From positions 794,571-858,570 of the forward strand of contig NZ_JBLFFL010000002.1 of NCBI RefSeq assembly GCF_051400755.1: a stretch of DNA of 64,000 nucleotides, written 5' to 3'. Every line of letters begins with the position of its first letter. Within the stretch, counting starts at the first letter, position 1. The DNA is from Parapedobacter sp051400755 (GTDB taxonomy: Bacteria > Bacteroidota > Bacteroidia > Sphingobacteriales > Sphingobacteriaceae). Below are positions 27,591 through 36,633 of the stretch, in pieces. A program made the translations under genes and the position numbers. Below the pieces are notes generated by a model, which was not told the DNA's origin, did not search any database, and was given only the letters and a program-made list of their open reading frames with translations.

Positions 27591-27965
27591 ATGAAAAAGA
27601 AAATCCTATTGGTGCTCACCATCCTCTTTGGCCTAATGATGGTGAATTCTGGACTGAACAAACTGTTCAATTATATGCCAGCGCCCGAGCTCACACCCGA
27701 ACAGATGACCATTTTCGGTGCATTCGGTACAATCAAATGGGTCCTTCCGTTTGTGGCTATCATCGAAATCCTCGGTGGCATCCTCATCGCCATCCCCCGA
27801 TACCGGGCCTTGGGTGCCATCGTGATCCTTCCGGTGATGCTGGGAATCGTTGTGCACCACGCTACGCACGACCCGGCTACGATCGGGATCGCGTTGGTGA
27901 TGCTCGCCATCAACCTCTGGGCAATCGCAGACAATTGGTCCAAGTATAAGCATTTGGTTAAATAA
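27591..27965 (+). CDS. DoxX-like membrane protein
   Basis: 124 residues with four hydrophobic segments: ILLVLTILFGLMMVNSGLNK, WVLPFVAIIEILGGILIAIP, AIVILPVMLGIVVHHATHD and IALVMLAINLWAIADNW. The pattern is that of the DoxX/DoxD family. It is separate from the DoxX-like protein at 1168 in sequence. Membrane location is certain; function is unknown. Confidence 0.75.
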   Translation: MKKKILLVLTILFGLMMVNSGLNKLFNYMPAPELTPEQMTIFGAFGTIKWVLPFVAIIEILGGILIAIPRYRALGAIVILPVMLGIVVHHATHDPATIGIALVMLAINLWAIADNWSKYKHLVK

Positions 27966-28041
27966 GGGTTTTTATCCGCGTGGATCATCTCGGTGGCAAT
28001 GGTGGGGCCGGGGTTATCGTGCAGACAATAACACTTACACG

Positions 28042-28776
28042 ATGACGATATTAGTGGTCGGAGCGAGCGGCGCGACGGGAAAACTGCTGGTAGCGCTGTT
28101 ACTGCAAGCGGGACAAAAGGTTAAGGTCATTGTCCGCCCAACGAGTGTTATCCCTGCTTTTTGGAATAGCGATGACAACGTAACGATCATCAAGGAATGC
28201 ATCGCGGAAATCCATGTGGAAGATATGGCCAAATACCTTGCCGACTGCCAAGCCATGGTGTCTTGTCTCGGACATAACTTGACCTGGAAGGGCATTTATG
28301 GGAAACCCAGAAAACTTGTTGCCGATGCCGTCCGGACATTGTGCGAAGCCGTTTTAAAAAATATACCCATTGAGCCAATGAAATTTGTGCTGATGAATAC
28401 TGCGGGAAACTGCATCAGCGATCTGGATGATCCGATTTCATTTGGACAAAAAATGGTGATAGGGTTGCTTCGGCCAATCTTACCGCCCCTCCGTGATAAC
28501 GAAAAGGCAGCGGACTACCTAAGAGTTGATGTTGGGCCAAAACATCCATTTATTGAATGGGTAGCAGTCCGTCCGGACAGTTTAGTCAACGAGGAATGCG
28601 TAACGGCATATTCGGTGCATCGCTCACCAACAAGGAGTGCGATTTTCGATCCGGGAAAAACAAGCCGTATAAACGTAGGGCATTTTATTGCCAGATTAAT
28701 AACGGATGACATGATTTGGAATACCTGGAAAGGACAGATGCCGGTGATTTACAACGAAATATCCCGAACCAAATAG
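28042..28776 (+). CDS. NAD(P)H-binding atypical SDR protein (NmrA-like)
   Basis: 244 residues. It starts with a Rossmann strand and the atypical SDR glycine motif: ILVVGASGATGKLLVALLLQ. Later segments MVSCLGHNLTWKG, KFVLMNTAGNC and EWVAVRPDSLVNEE fit the NAD(P)H-binding (PF13460) group. The Tyr-x3-Lys catalytic pair of classical SDRs is not evident, so it could be a redox sensor or an isomerase/reductase. It stands alone, 76 bases after the DoxX-like gene. Confidence 0.8.
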   Translation: MTILVVGASGATGKLLVALLLQAGQKVKVIVRPTSVIPAFWNSDDNVTIIKECIAEIHVEDMAKYLADCQAMVSCLGHNLTWKGIYGKPRKLVADAVRTLCEAVLKNIPIEPMKFVLMNTAGNCISDLDDPISFGQKMVIGLLRPILPPLRDNEKAADYLRVDVGPKHPFIEWVAVRPDSLVNEECVTAYSVHRSPTRSAIFDPGKTSRINVGHFIARLITDDMIWNTWKGQMPVIYNEISRTK

Positions 28777-28837
28777 AACGGGAGATTATGCGCTGATTTT
28801 TTCCGTAGTTTTATACATTGGATAATAGGCTATTATT

Positions 28838-29266
28838 ATGGCAGAACTGAAAACAAAGCGGACCGAAGCAGACGTCCACACATTCATCAACAACTTCGCC
28901 GATACAGAGCAGAAGCGGAAAGATAGTTTCGAACTGCTGGCGCTGATGCAGGATTTCACGGGTTATGAGCCGCGGATGTGGGGTCCGTCCATCATCGGGT
29001 TCGGCAGTTACCATTACAAATCGGATAGGAGCCGCCAGGAAGGCGACTGGCCGCTCGTCGGCTTTTCGCCCCGGAAAGCGGCGATATCGCTGTATGTCTA
29101 TACCGGTTCCCCGGAACACGAACACCTGCTCAAGGACCTGGGCAAATTCACCATGGGCAAGGCCTGTATCTACGTCAAAAAACTGGCGGACATCGATACG
29201 GAGGCGCTCAAAAGACTGATGAGTGCGACAATCGGGTTCCTGCAATCGAAATACGGCAAGAACTGA
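28838..29266 (+). CDS. DUF1801 domain protein
   Basis: 142 residues matching the YdhG/DUF1801 pattern: RKDSFELLALMQDFTGYEPR, MWGPSIIGFGSYHYK, GFSPRKAAISLYVY and GKACIYVKKLADIDTEALKR. The fold resembles the iron-chaperone frataxin-like/YdhG group, but its role is not established. No signal peptide. It is followed by the convergent tRNA-Phe and its terminator. Confidence 0.85.
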   Translation: MAELKTKRTEADVHTFINNFADTEQKRKDSFELLALMQDFTGYEPRMWGPSIIGFGSYHYKSDRSRQEGDWPLVGFSPRKAAISLYVYTGSPEHEHLLKDLGKFTMGKACIYVKKLADIDTEALKRLMSATIGFLQSKYGKN

Positions 29267-29280
29267 ATAACACGGTAAAG

Positions 29281-29311
29281 AAAAACCCCCTCATACAATC
29301 TGTATAGGGGG
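29281..29311 (-). terminator. Intrinsic terminator of tRNA-Phe
   Basis: On the minus strand CCCCC (29311-29307), an AT-rich loop region with extra ATACA/TAT pairing, GGGGG (29290-29286), then five Ts. It lies 8 bases past the tRNA 3' end. Confidence 0.75.
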
Positions 29312-29318
29312 CTTGCTG

Positions 29319-29391
29319 TGGTACCACCTGGATTCGAACCAGGGACACAAGGATTTTCAGTCCTTTGCTCTACCAACTGAGCTATGGTACC
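29319..29391 (-). tRNA. tRNA-Phe (GAA)
   Basis: 73-nt cloverleaf on the minus strand. Acceptor GGTACCA pairs with TGGTACC, followed by discriminator A. The D-arm has AGCTCAGTTGGTAGAGC, the anticodon loop reads CTGAAAA with anticodon GAA, and the T-arm has the GGTTCGAATCC core. CCA is not encoded (CAG follows). Confidence 0.95.
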
Positions 29392-29552
29392 CGATGTAAA
29401 CAACGCTTGTTGTTGTTTTGGGACTGCAAATGTAGCGCCTTTTTTTATTTAAGAAAACTTTTTTTGAAAATTGTTCCCAAGCGTGTGGCAAGCGGCTGAT
29501 AGCGTTGAGGATAAAATGACAAGCGTGCAACATATGGTAAGGAAAATAGGCT

Positions 29553-29560
29553 TATCTTTG
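29553..29560 (+). promoter_or_regulatory. TAnnTTTG promoter element upstream of mnmA
   Basis: TATCTTTG at 29553-29560 matches the Bacteroidota -7 element, 19 bases before the mnmA start. No clear TTG is present at the -33 distance, so support is partial. Confidence 0.45.
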
Positions 29561-29578
29561 CATTTTTAATCGACGACA

Positions 29579-30667
29579 ATGAGCAAAAGGGGAAGAGTAT
29601 TGGTTGCCATGAGTGGGGGAGTGGACAGCTCCGTTGCTGCGGTAATGCTCCACGAACAAGGATATGAAGTCATCGGGCTCACCATGAAAACCTGGGACTA
29701 TGCATCCTCTGGCACCTCATCGAAGGAGACGGGCTGCTGTAGTCTGGATAGCATCAACGATGCCCGCGCATTGGCGGTATCGTATGGCTTTCCGCATTAC
29801 ATACTGGATATCCGCGGGGAATTCGGCGACTTTGTCATCGATAATTTTGTTGAGGAATACCTGGCGGGCCGCACACCCAATCCCTGTGTACTTTGCAATA
29901 CGCATATCAAATGGGAAGCTTTGCTCAAGCGCGCGGATAAGCTGGATTGTGAATTCATCGCAACCGGTCATTATGCGAATATCCGGCAACAAGATAACGG
30001 CCGTTATGTGATTTCTAAAGGCAGGGATGCCCATAAAGACCAATCGTATGTGCTGTGGGGTGTGTCACAGGAAAACCTTGCCCGCACTCAATTTCCATTG
30101 GGCAGCTATACGAAGGCCGAGATCAGGCAGATGGCCGCCGATATGGGGCAAATGGAACTGGCTAACAAATCCGAAAGCTATGAAATTTGTTTCGTGCCGG
30201 ATAACGATTACCGCGCCTTCTTGCGTCATCGCGTGGAAGGCATCGATGAACGTATTGGCCCGGGTAATTTTGTGCTAACAGACGGTACGGTTGTCGGCCA
30301 ACATCAGGGATACCCATATTATACCGTAGGCCAACGAAAGGGTTTGGGAATCGCGTTGGGACGCCCTGTTTTTGTTACACAAATCCTTCCGGAAAGTAAT
30401 ACCGTGATGCTGGGTGATGAAGCGGATCTTCAACGTGGCGAAGCTTACGTAAAGAACGTCAATCTGGTGAAATATGCGGCCATTGACCAACCTATGGAAG
30501 CAGTGACCAAGATACGGTATAAAGATGCTGGAATGAATAGTACGATCGTACAGGAAGATGGCAAGATGAAGGTGGAATTTCACCATGCCGTCAAGGGCAT
30601 TGCTCCAGGGCAATCGGCTGTTTTCTATGAAGGTGACGATCTGCTTGGCGGTGGTTTCTTGATGTAA
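29579..30667 (+). CDS. mnmA: tRNA-specific 2-thiouridylase MnmA
   Basis: 362 residues. The ATP-binding PP-loop is AMSGGVDSSVAA at about residues 9-20. The catalytic cysteine pair is in NPCVLCN (about C103) and YEICFVPD (about C204), close to C102 and C199 of E. coli. HKDQSYVLWGV is also conserved. MnmA puts sulfur on U34 of Lys, Glu and Gln tRNAs. It is monocistronic: a long perfect terminator hairpin follows. Confidence 0.96.
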   Translation: MSKRGRVLVAMSGGVDSSVAAVMLHEQGYEVIGLTMKTWDYASSGTSSKETGCCSLDSINDARALAVSYGFPHYILDIRGEFGDFVIDNFVEEYLAGRTPNPCVLCNTHIKWEALLKRADKLDCEFIATGHYANIRQQDNGRYVISKGRDAHKDQSYVLWGVSQENLARTQFPLGSYTKAEIRQMAADMGQMELANKSESYEICFVPDNDYRAFLRHRVEGIDERIGPGNFVLTDGTVVGQHQGYPYYTVGQRKGLGIALGRPVFVTQILPESNTVMLGDEADLQRGEAYVKNVNLVKYAAIDQPMEAVTKIRYKDAGMNSTIVQEDGKMKVEFHHAVKGIAPGQSAVFYEGDDLLGGGFLM

Positions 30668-30730
30668 TGCACACGGGATAAGGTACCTGGCCCGGCTGCC
30701 CCTTGTTGGAGAGGGGTTCGGACACCTAAC

Positions 30731-30766
30731 AAAACGGGGCATCCAAAATTTTGGATGCCCCGTTTT
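30731..30766. terminator. Bidirectional terminator between mnmA and gap
   Basis: A perfect palindrome: AAAACGGGGCATCCAAAA (30731-30748) and its exact reverse complement (30749-30766). The flanking A and T runs let it act on both strands for these convergent genes. Confidence 0.85.
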
Positions 30767-30782
30767 ATGCTTGAAGGTAAAT

Positions 30783-31778
30783 TTACAGCTTGCCTGCCAG
30801 TTCAACCAGGTCAACCAGTTTGTTGGAATAACCCCATTCGTTGTCATACCAAGACACGACTTTCACAAAGTGCTCATTGAGGGAGATCCCGGCTTTGGCG
30901 TCAAAGATGGACGTGCGTGCATCGCCACGGAAATCTTCGGAGACGACGTCGTCTTCGGTATACCCCAAGATGCCTTCCAACTCGCCTTCGGCAGCTTCCT
31001 TGAATGCTTGCTTGATTTCTTCGTAGGTGGCTGGTTTTTCCAACCGTGCAGTAAGGTCTACCACTGAAACGTCAGGCACGGGCACGCGGAATGACATCCC
31101 CGTCAATTTGCCTTTTAACTCGGGAAGTACCAATCCTACGGCTTTGGCTGCTCCGGTAGAAGAGGGGATGATGTTCTGGTAAGCCCCCCGTCCGCCGCGC
31201 CAATCCTTTACAGACGGACCGTCTACGGTTTTTTGTGTAGCGGTGACGGCGTGGATGGTGCTCATCAGGCCTTCTACAATGCCAAACTTATCATGAAGTA
31301 CTTTGGCAAGCGGCGCCAAGCAGTTGGTTGTGCATGATGCGTTCGAAACGATGGTTTGCTCCGCTTTGAGCGACTTATGATTGACCCCCATAACAAAGGT
31401 GGGTGTATCGTCCTTGGCGGGAGCAGACATCACGACTTTCTTTGCGCCGGCATCGATGTGTTTCTGTGCGGTTTCTTTGGTGAGGAACAGCCCGGTGGAT
31501 TCGATGATGACCTCAGCACCGACTTCACCCCATTTGAGGTTAGCGGGATCTTTTTCGGCGGTCACGCGGATGGTTTTGCCATTGACGACCAGGTTGCCGT
31601 CTTTGGCTTCTACCGTGCCGTCAAACTTTCCGTGAGTCGAGTCATATTTCAGCATGTACGCCATGTAGTCGGGGTCTACCAGGTCATTGATTCCAACGAT
31701 TTCAATACCCGGGCGGTTTACCGCTGCCCTGAATGCTAAACGGCCGATCCGGCCGAATCCATTGATTCCAATTTTCAT
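30783..31778 (-). CDS. gap: Glyceraldehyde-3-phosphate dehydrogenase, type I
   Basis: 331 residues. The NAD site begins KIGINGFGRIGRLAFRAAV; the active-site cysteine is in SNASCTTNCLAP (C149); the end WYDNEWGYSNKLVDL is typical. It catalyses oxidation and phosphorylation of glyceraldehyde 3-phosphate in glycolysis. It is the last gene of a minus-strand unit pfkA, kinase, gap, starting 6 bases after the kinase stop. Confidence 0.97.
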   Translation of the reverse strand: MKIGINGFGRIGRLAFRAAVNRPGIEIVGINDLVDPDYMAYMLKYDSTHGKFDGTVEAKDGNLVVNGKTIRVTAEKDPANLKWGEVGAEVIIESTGLFLTKETAQKHIDAGAKKVVMSAPAKDDTPTFVMGVNHKSLKAEQTIVSNASCTTNCLAPLAKVLHDKFGIVEGLMSTIHAVTATQKTVDGPSVKDWRGGRGAYQNIIPSSTGAAKAVGLVLPELKGKLTGMSFRVPVPDVSVVDLTARLEKPATYEEIKQAFKEAAEGELEGILGYTEDDVVSEDFRGDARTSIFDAKAGISLNEHFVKVVSWYDNEWGYSNKLVDLVELAGKL

Positions 31779-31784
31779 GTTATA

Positions 31785-32633
31785 TTAGTTTTTATTTAAA
31801 TAGTATTTCAGTAAGTTATGTATGGGTTCCTTGATGACTGTACCGATGGTGATGCCGTACTTGCCCGCTACCTCCCGTAGCCATTCTTCATACCCCGCGG
31901 CCACGCTTCCCGTAAAGTTAACGGTCATATCGGGGTATTGTTTTGTGAGCGGCAGCAGGTAGGTTTCGATATATAACGTGAGTCCATGATAGATCATTTT
32001 TTTGATAAAACGGTGTTTATGGTTCTCCATCACGAAATCGGCAAACGATGTCAGGAACAGCGTAGGGTTTGCCTGGTTATACACTTTGTCCAAAATGATC
32101 TTGCGATCGAGCGGGTAGCGGGCGATAAACTTTTCGCGCAGGTCGTCTGGCAGGGTCTCGTTGAGAAAGCTTTTGAGCAACATGCGTCCGATCCAGTTGG
32201 CCGATCCTTCGTCTGCTAGAATGTAGCCTAACCCAAAATTATTGTCGGCCGTCCGCTTGCCATTAAAGTATGCTGCGTTGGAGCCACTGCCCAATATGCC
32301 GATAAGTCCTTTGCCGTCGCCCAGTGTAGAAAGGGCGGATGCGTTGACATCATGATCCACCGTCATCTTTGCATTGATAAAAAACTGCTTGAACACCGCG
32401 GCGATCTTATCCTTACGCTCTAACGAAGAAGAACCCGCGCCGAAGAAATAGATCCGTTTGATCTGTTCGGCATAATTGATGAGGTTGTTGTTTTTGTTCA
32501 ATAGCTGGAGGATGAACCGTTCGTCATGAAGATAAGGGTTGATTCCCATCATCCGGAAACCCGTGACAATTTTCCCTTTTTCTGCCAATCGCCAGTCTGA
32601 AAACCGTGAACCGCTGAAAACAACTGCTATCAT
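31785..32633 (-). CDS. BadF/BadG/BcrA/BcrD-type ATPase, N-acetylglucosamine kinase-like
   Basis: 282 residues with the actin/hexokinase-like ATPase fold. DHDVNASALSTLG, GLIGILGSGSNAAYFNG and LADEGSANWIGRMLLK match the phosphate and adenosine motifs of the BadF group, which includes eukaryotic-type N-acetylglucosamine kinases. It starts within the last 4 bases of pfkA and is followed at once by gap, so it is translated with glycolytic enzymes. An amino-sugar or hexose kinase role fits this setting, but the substrate is inferred. Confidence 0.85.
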   Translation of the reverse strand: MIAVVFSGSRFSDWRLAEKGKIVTGFRMMGINPYLHDERFILQLLNKNNNLINYAEQIKRIYFFGAGSSSLERKDKIAAVFKQFFINAKMTVDHDVNASALSTLGDGKGLIGILGSGSNAAYFNGKRTADNNFGLGYILADEGSANWIGRMLLKSFLNETLPDDLREKFIARYPLDRKIILDKVYNQANPTLFLTSFADFVMENHKHRFIKKMIYHGLTLYIETYLLPLTKQYPDMTVNFTGSVAAGYEEWLREVAGKYGITIGTVIKEPIHNLLKYYLNKN

Positions 32634-33613
32634 ATGGATAACACTTCCATCATCTCGAGCATATCCTCGCTCAGTTTGAACACCTTCTTGTTCAATACCT
32701 CTTCGAGGGAGGATGCCTGAATCTCATTTCCCCGGAGCCCGACCATCACCCGCGTCTCGCCGGCCAGTAACCGGCGCACGGCTGCAAATCCCAACCGGCT
32801 GGCCAATACCCTGTCGAAACTGCTCGGAGAGCCGCCGCGTTGCAGGTGACCTAAGATCGTCACTTTGGTGTCGTAGAAATTGAAGCGGGCCTTGACCTCT
32901 TTGGCCACATTGTAAGCCCCCCCGTTTTCTTCGCCCTCTGCAACAATGACGATGGTGGATGATTTTTTGCTCATGGCAGCGCTTTCGAGTTGCTTGCATA
33001 ACTCTTCTATGCCGGTCGCTTTTTCGGGCATCAATATGGCCTCAGCGCCCCCGGCAATCCCTGCATTTAACGCAATGCAGCCGGAATCCCGGCCCATCAC
33101 CTCCACGAAGAACAGCCGATCATGGGAGGCGGCGGTATCGCGTATTTTGTCTATGGCTTCGATGACAGTATTGGTCGCTGTGTCAAATCCCAGTGTAAAA
33201 TCGGAACCATAGAGATCATTATCGATCGTGCCCGGAATACACACCACCGGAATATCATGTTCGCGCGAAAAAACCTCGGCACCGGTAAAAGTCCCGTCGC
33301 CGCCGATCGCAATAAGACCGTCGACACCCGCGGCCTTCAGGTTATCATACGCCTGCTGACGCCCCTCCACCGTGTGGAATGCCTTGCATCTGGCCGTTTT
33401 GAGAATGGTGCCCCCTAATTGGATGATATTGCTTACGGAGCGGCTATTCATTTCATGGAAATTGCCGTCAATCATCCCTTGATAGCCCTGGTATATCCCC
33501 GTCACAGATTTGCCTGCGTGCAGCGCCGTGCGTACAACGGCCCGTACACAGGCGTTCATACCCGGTGCGTCGCCGCCGGAAGTAAATATCCCTATTTTGG
33601 TTATGCTTTGCAC
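32630..33613 (-). CDS. pfkA: ATP-dependent 6-phosphofructokinase
   Basis: 327 residues. GIFTSGGDAPGMNACVRAVV, the ATP-binding GGDGTFTGA, the catalytic PGTIDNDLYGSD and VEVMGRDSGCIALNAGIAGG identify the ATP-type PFK. It is the first gene of the pfkA, kinase, gap unit and overlaps the kinase by 4 bases. A possible promoter on the minus strand is TATATTCG near 33646-33653, one mismatch from TAnnTTTG. Confidence 0.96.
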   Translation of the reverse strand: MQSITKIGIFTSGGDAPGMNACVRAVVRTALHAGKSVTGIYQGYQGMIDGNFHEMNSRSVSNIIQLGGTILKTARCKAFHTVEGRQQAYDNLKAAGVDGLIAIGGDGTFTGAEVFSREHDIPVVCIPGTIDNDLYGSDFTLGFDTATNTVIEAIDKIRDTAASHDRLFFVEVMGRDSGCIALNAGIAGGAEAILMPEKATGIEELCKQLESAAMSKKSSTIVIVAEGEENGGAYNVAKEVKARFNFYDTKVTILGHLQRGGSPSSFDRVLASRLGFAAVRRLLAGETRVMVGLRGNEIQASSLEEVLNKKVFKLSEDMLEMMEVLSI

Positions 33614-33765
33614 TTTTTAATAATCTTGTTAAATTAGCAGCACGAATATAATGTGTATTTGTTACACTATCGCAACTTTCTTGAGAATTTTATTTTCCTC
33701 TTGAATGGTTTAAGTGAGCAAAATTAATGAATTAAACCCAATTAGTAAACTAAATAATAAACGCT

Positions 33766-34464
33766 TTGCAATCAAATTTACCACATTTGCAATCCATCTT
33801 TACGACGGATTGCGTAATTTTTGGATTTCACGAAGGGGAATTAAAGGTCCTGCTTATTGAACGCAATGAATATCCGTTTAAAGGATGGTGGGCGCTGCCG
33901 GGCTTCTTCGTGGAGCATAATGAGAATATTGATGATGCCGTAAAGCGGATTTTATACGAACATACGGGGTTGCGGGGCATCTATATGGAACAGTTGTATA
34001 CCTTCGGTGACCTCAAGCGGCACCCCCAGGGTCGCATCATTACCGTCGCCTATTATGCATTGCTGCGGCTGGACGATCTCAAAAGCCAGCCTGCACCCGT
34101 GACCGACTATGCCCGGCAAGCGAATTGGCATTCACTGAACAACCTGCCCGAACTGGCTTTTGATCACCGGCATATTATTGATAAGAGCATCGTGAAGGTA
34201 AGGCGCAAGATCAGTTACAGCCCCATCGCATTTGAACTCCTGCCCGAAAAATTTACACTCACCCAATTGCAGCAACTCTACGAGGCCATCTGGGGGCGTA
34301 AACTGGATAAGCGGAATTTTCGGAAAAAAATGCTCAACTATCATATTTTGAAGGAACTGCCGGAGTTCCAGCGAGGCGTTTCGTATCGGGCTGCCCGCCT
34401 TTATAAACTCGATAAGCGCAAATATGCTAAGGTATTCCAAAACGAGCTGACATTTTCCAGGTAA
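33766..34464 (+). CDS. NUDIX-fold transcriptional regulator (NrtR/AraR-like)
   Basis: 232 residues from a TTG start at 33766; an in-frame stop lies just upstream and no ATG precedes the conserved core. The N-terminal half is a NUDIX fold, but its box is degenerate: in ALPGFFVEHNENIDDAVKRI the second Gly is Phe, and the REUxEE part reads RILYEH. Catalysis is therefore unlikely. The C-terminal half (about residues 150-220) is a winged helix (LTQLQQLYEAIWGRKLDKRN, FRKKMLNYHIL), as in NrtR and Bacteroides AraR. In such proteins the domain senses a sugar or ADP-ribose-like ligand. It is divergent from pfkA, which could be a target. Confidence 0.85.
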   Translation: MQSNLPHLQSIFTTDCVIFGFHEGELKVLLIERNEYPFKGWWALPGFFVEHNENIDDAVKRILYEHTGLRGIYMEQLYTFGDLKRHPQGRIITVAYYALLRLDDLKSQPAPVTDYARQANWHSLNNLPELAFDHRHIIDKSIVKVRRKISYSPIAFELLPEKFTLTQLQQLYEAIWGRKLDKRNFRKKMLNYHILKELPEFQRGVSYRAARLYKLDKRKYAKVFQNELTFSR

Positions 34465-34653
34465 ACCAAAAATCCCACTGCCATAGGGTTGTCATACCCA
34501 CCGGTTTTCTTTGCCAAGCGAAGGATTTGTAAGTGCTGTGTAAAAAAGTAGGCACGGCGCCCAACAAAGAACATTTCGTTTGGCAATCTCGTCATGAACC
34601 TTTACTTTTGACCAAAATTTAAAAATAGTCAAACGGTAAAATGGTAAAAATAC

Positions 34654-35247
34654 ATGACAGACGATAAACGGGATCAGATACTGAATGCAGCGCTGAGACG
34701 TTTTTCGCATTTTGGCATCGCCAAAACGTCTATGAGTGAGATCGCTGAAGACTTGAAGCTCTCGAAAGCAAACTTATACTATTATTTTCCGGATAAGTTC
34801 TCGCTCATCGAAGCCATCGCGTATCAGATCATTGACGAGAGTGACGTAATGATCAATCAGGCATTGGAAGAGGCTCCCAGTACATTGGACATGCTCATTC
34901 GCATGCTGGACATTAAGAAAGAATACTTTGAAAAGTATTTTATGCTGATCATCAATCTGCATGAAATGAACATGAACGAAGAGCGGTGGATGGAATTGGC
35001 AAAGAAGATGTTTCAGCGGGAAAAGGACACCACTTCGAGGATATTCGAGAAGGGAATAAAGCGTAACGAACTTGTAACATTTGATGTCCCGTCTACGTCT
35101 GAACTGTACGTTGCCCTCATGCGCGGCCTGGCGATGTTTTGTGACCAGGCCCTGCCGCACGCCCTGGTGGATAAGGAGGAGTTGGACCGGATCATTGAAA
35201 AACAGAAACAAGCTGCAGCTATCTTCATCAATGGCATCAAAAAATAA
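34654..35247 (+). CDS. TetR/AcrR regulator of the efflux operon
   Basis: 197 residues. The HTH is at about residues 25-52 (TSMSEIAEDLKLSKANLYYY, then FPDKFSLIEAIA). The C-terminus is a helical ligand domain. It starts the block TetR, TolC, adaptor, RND with gaps of only 18 bases to tolC, so it is probably cotranscribed and represses its own operon. Ligand unknown. Confidence 0.9.
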   Translation: MTDDKRDQILNAALRRFSHFGIAKTSMSEIAEDLKLSKANLYYYFPDKFSLIEAIAYQIIDESDVMINQALEEAPSTLDMLIRMLDIKKEYFEKYFMLIINLHEMNMNEERWMELAKKMFQREKDTTSRIFEKGIKRNELVTFDVPSTSELYVALMRGLAMFCDQALPHALVDKEELDRIIEKQKQAAAIFINGIKK

Positions 35248-35265
35248 TGTCCGAAAGCAAATAAT

Positions 35266-36615
35266 ATGAACATATCAACAATGAATATACGATTAATTTT
35301 AGCGATAGTCTTCGTTAGTCTATCAAGTGTAAATCTGGTCACAGCTCAACAGTCGCTGACGTTGAAAGACGCCCTTGATTATGCCCTTGCGCACAGCGAA
35401 TCGATAAAAAAGGCCCAATTGGATGTTGAGGGAGGGCGATACCAGGTTGCTGAGGTCAGGGCCTCCGCGTTGCCGCAGGTAGAGGGTACCGGAGCACTGA
35501 ATTACAATCCGGTCATTGGTAAATTGGTATTTGCGGGACAGTCGGTTACCATCGGGCAGCCCTGGGATTCGCATATTGGCGCACAGCTGAGCCAACAGGT
35601 GTTTAATCAACAGGTTTTTACCGGTTTAAAGGCCGCAAAAGCGACGAGTGCGTTTTATGAATTGACAGCCGAAATGACCGAAGAACAGGTCATTGAGCTG
35701 GTTGCTACGAATTATTACCAGGTGTTGGTAAACCGGGAACAACTGGGCGTCATTGACACTAATCTGAAAAATATCCGGGTGATCAATGAAATCGTATCCA
35801 ATCAATATGAAAATGGTCTTGCCAAGAAAATAGATGTCGACCGCATCAAGGTCAACATCACAAATCTGGAAAATCAACGGGAAGAACTGGTCAATGGTAT
35901 TGTGCAACTGGAAAATCAACTGAAATATGCCATGGGCATGCCTATTGAAACGGCGATTTCACTGCCTGATACCGAGTTGAACGCGGTACCGGATGCGTTG
36001 GACTTTCCGGACGACGCTGATCGGATGGATCGGTTAGTGGAGCTCAAGGTGATGAATCAGCAGCTGGAATTGCTAGACCTGCAGTATAAGGCTTATAAAG
36101 CCGAATATTACCCTACCTTGTCGCTGGTCAGCAATTATACCTACACCGCCATGTCCGACCGATTTAACTACCTGTACAGGAGTTCAGAAGATCCCATGGC
36201 GGCACGGTTTGGTTCGATGTTGATCGGCCTCAATTTGCGTGTGCCGATTTTTAATGGATTTGCCACCCGTGCGCGGATGGGCAAGGCGAAAGTAGACTAC
36301 CTCAAGGCGGAGCAGGATTTGTGGAACACTAAACAATCGCTGAACCTGGCCAATGAAAATGCAAAGATCCAATTGAAGAATGCATCGAACACCATCCGAT
36401 CGCAGCGGCAAAACGTGCAATTGGCCCAAGAGGTGTATGAAAGCACGCAGAATAACTACAACAACGGACTGGCCCCGTTGACCGATCTGCTCGATACGGA
36501 AAATGCGTTGACGCAAGCGCAAAATAGCTATACCCAGGCACTGTTGAATTATAAGATTGCAGAGGTTCAATTAAAGAAGGCAAACGGACAAATCAAATCA
36601 TTAGTAAACGAATAA
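35266..36615 (+). CDS. TolC-family outer-membrane efflux protein
   Basis: 449 residues; the start at 35266 or the in-frame ATG at 35281 both give a signal peptide ending NLVTAQQ. Two OEP repeats are present: LTLKDALDYALAHSESIKKA early and ATRARMGKAKVDYLKAEQDL later, with long helices (NAKIQLKNASNTIRSQRQNV) forming the periplasmic tunnel. It would be the exit duct of the tripartite pump encoded with the adaptor and RND genes just downstream (18 bases to the adaptor). Confidence 0.93.
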   Translation: MNISTMNIRLILAIVFVSLSSVNLVTAQQSLTLKDALDYALAHSESIKKAQLDVEGGRYQVAEVRASALPQVEGTGALNYNPVIGKLVFAGQSVTIGQPWDSHIGAQLSQQVFNQQVFTGLKAAKATSAFYELTAEMTEEQVIELVATNYYQVLVNREQLGVIDTNLKNIRVINEIVSNQYENGLAKKIDVDRIKVNITNLENQREELVNGIVQLENQLKYAMGMPIETAISLPDTELNAVPDALDFPDDADRMDRLVELKVMNQQLELLDLQYKAYKAEYYPTLSLVSNYTYTAMSDRFNYLYRSSEDPMAARFGSMLIGLNLRVPIFNGFATRARMGKAKVDYLKAEQDLWNTKQSLNLANENAKIQLKNASNTIRSQRQNVQLAQEVYESTQNNYNNGLAPLTDLLDTENALTQAQNSYTQALLNYKIAEVQLKKANGQIKSLVNE

Positions 36616-36633
36616 AATCATCATCAAACGTAT

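Noticed and set aside
29170..29403. Minus-strand reading frame of 77 codons
   Set aside because: Its middle is the translation of tRNA-Phe (TIAQLVEQRTENP type), a well-known artefact.
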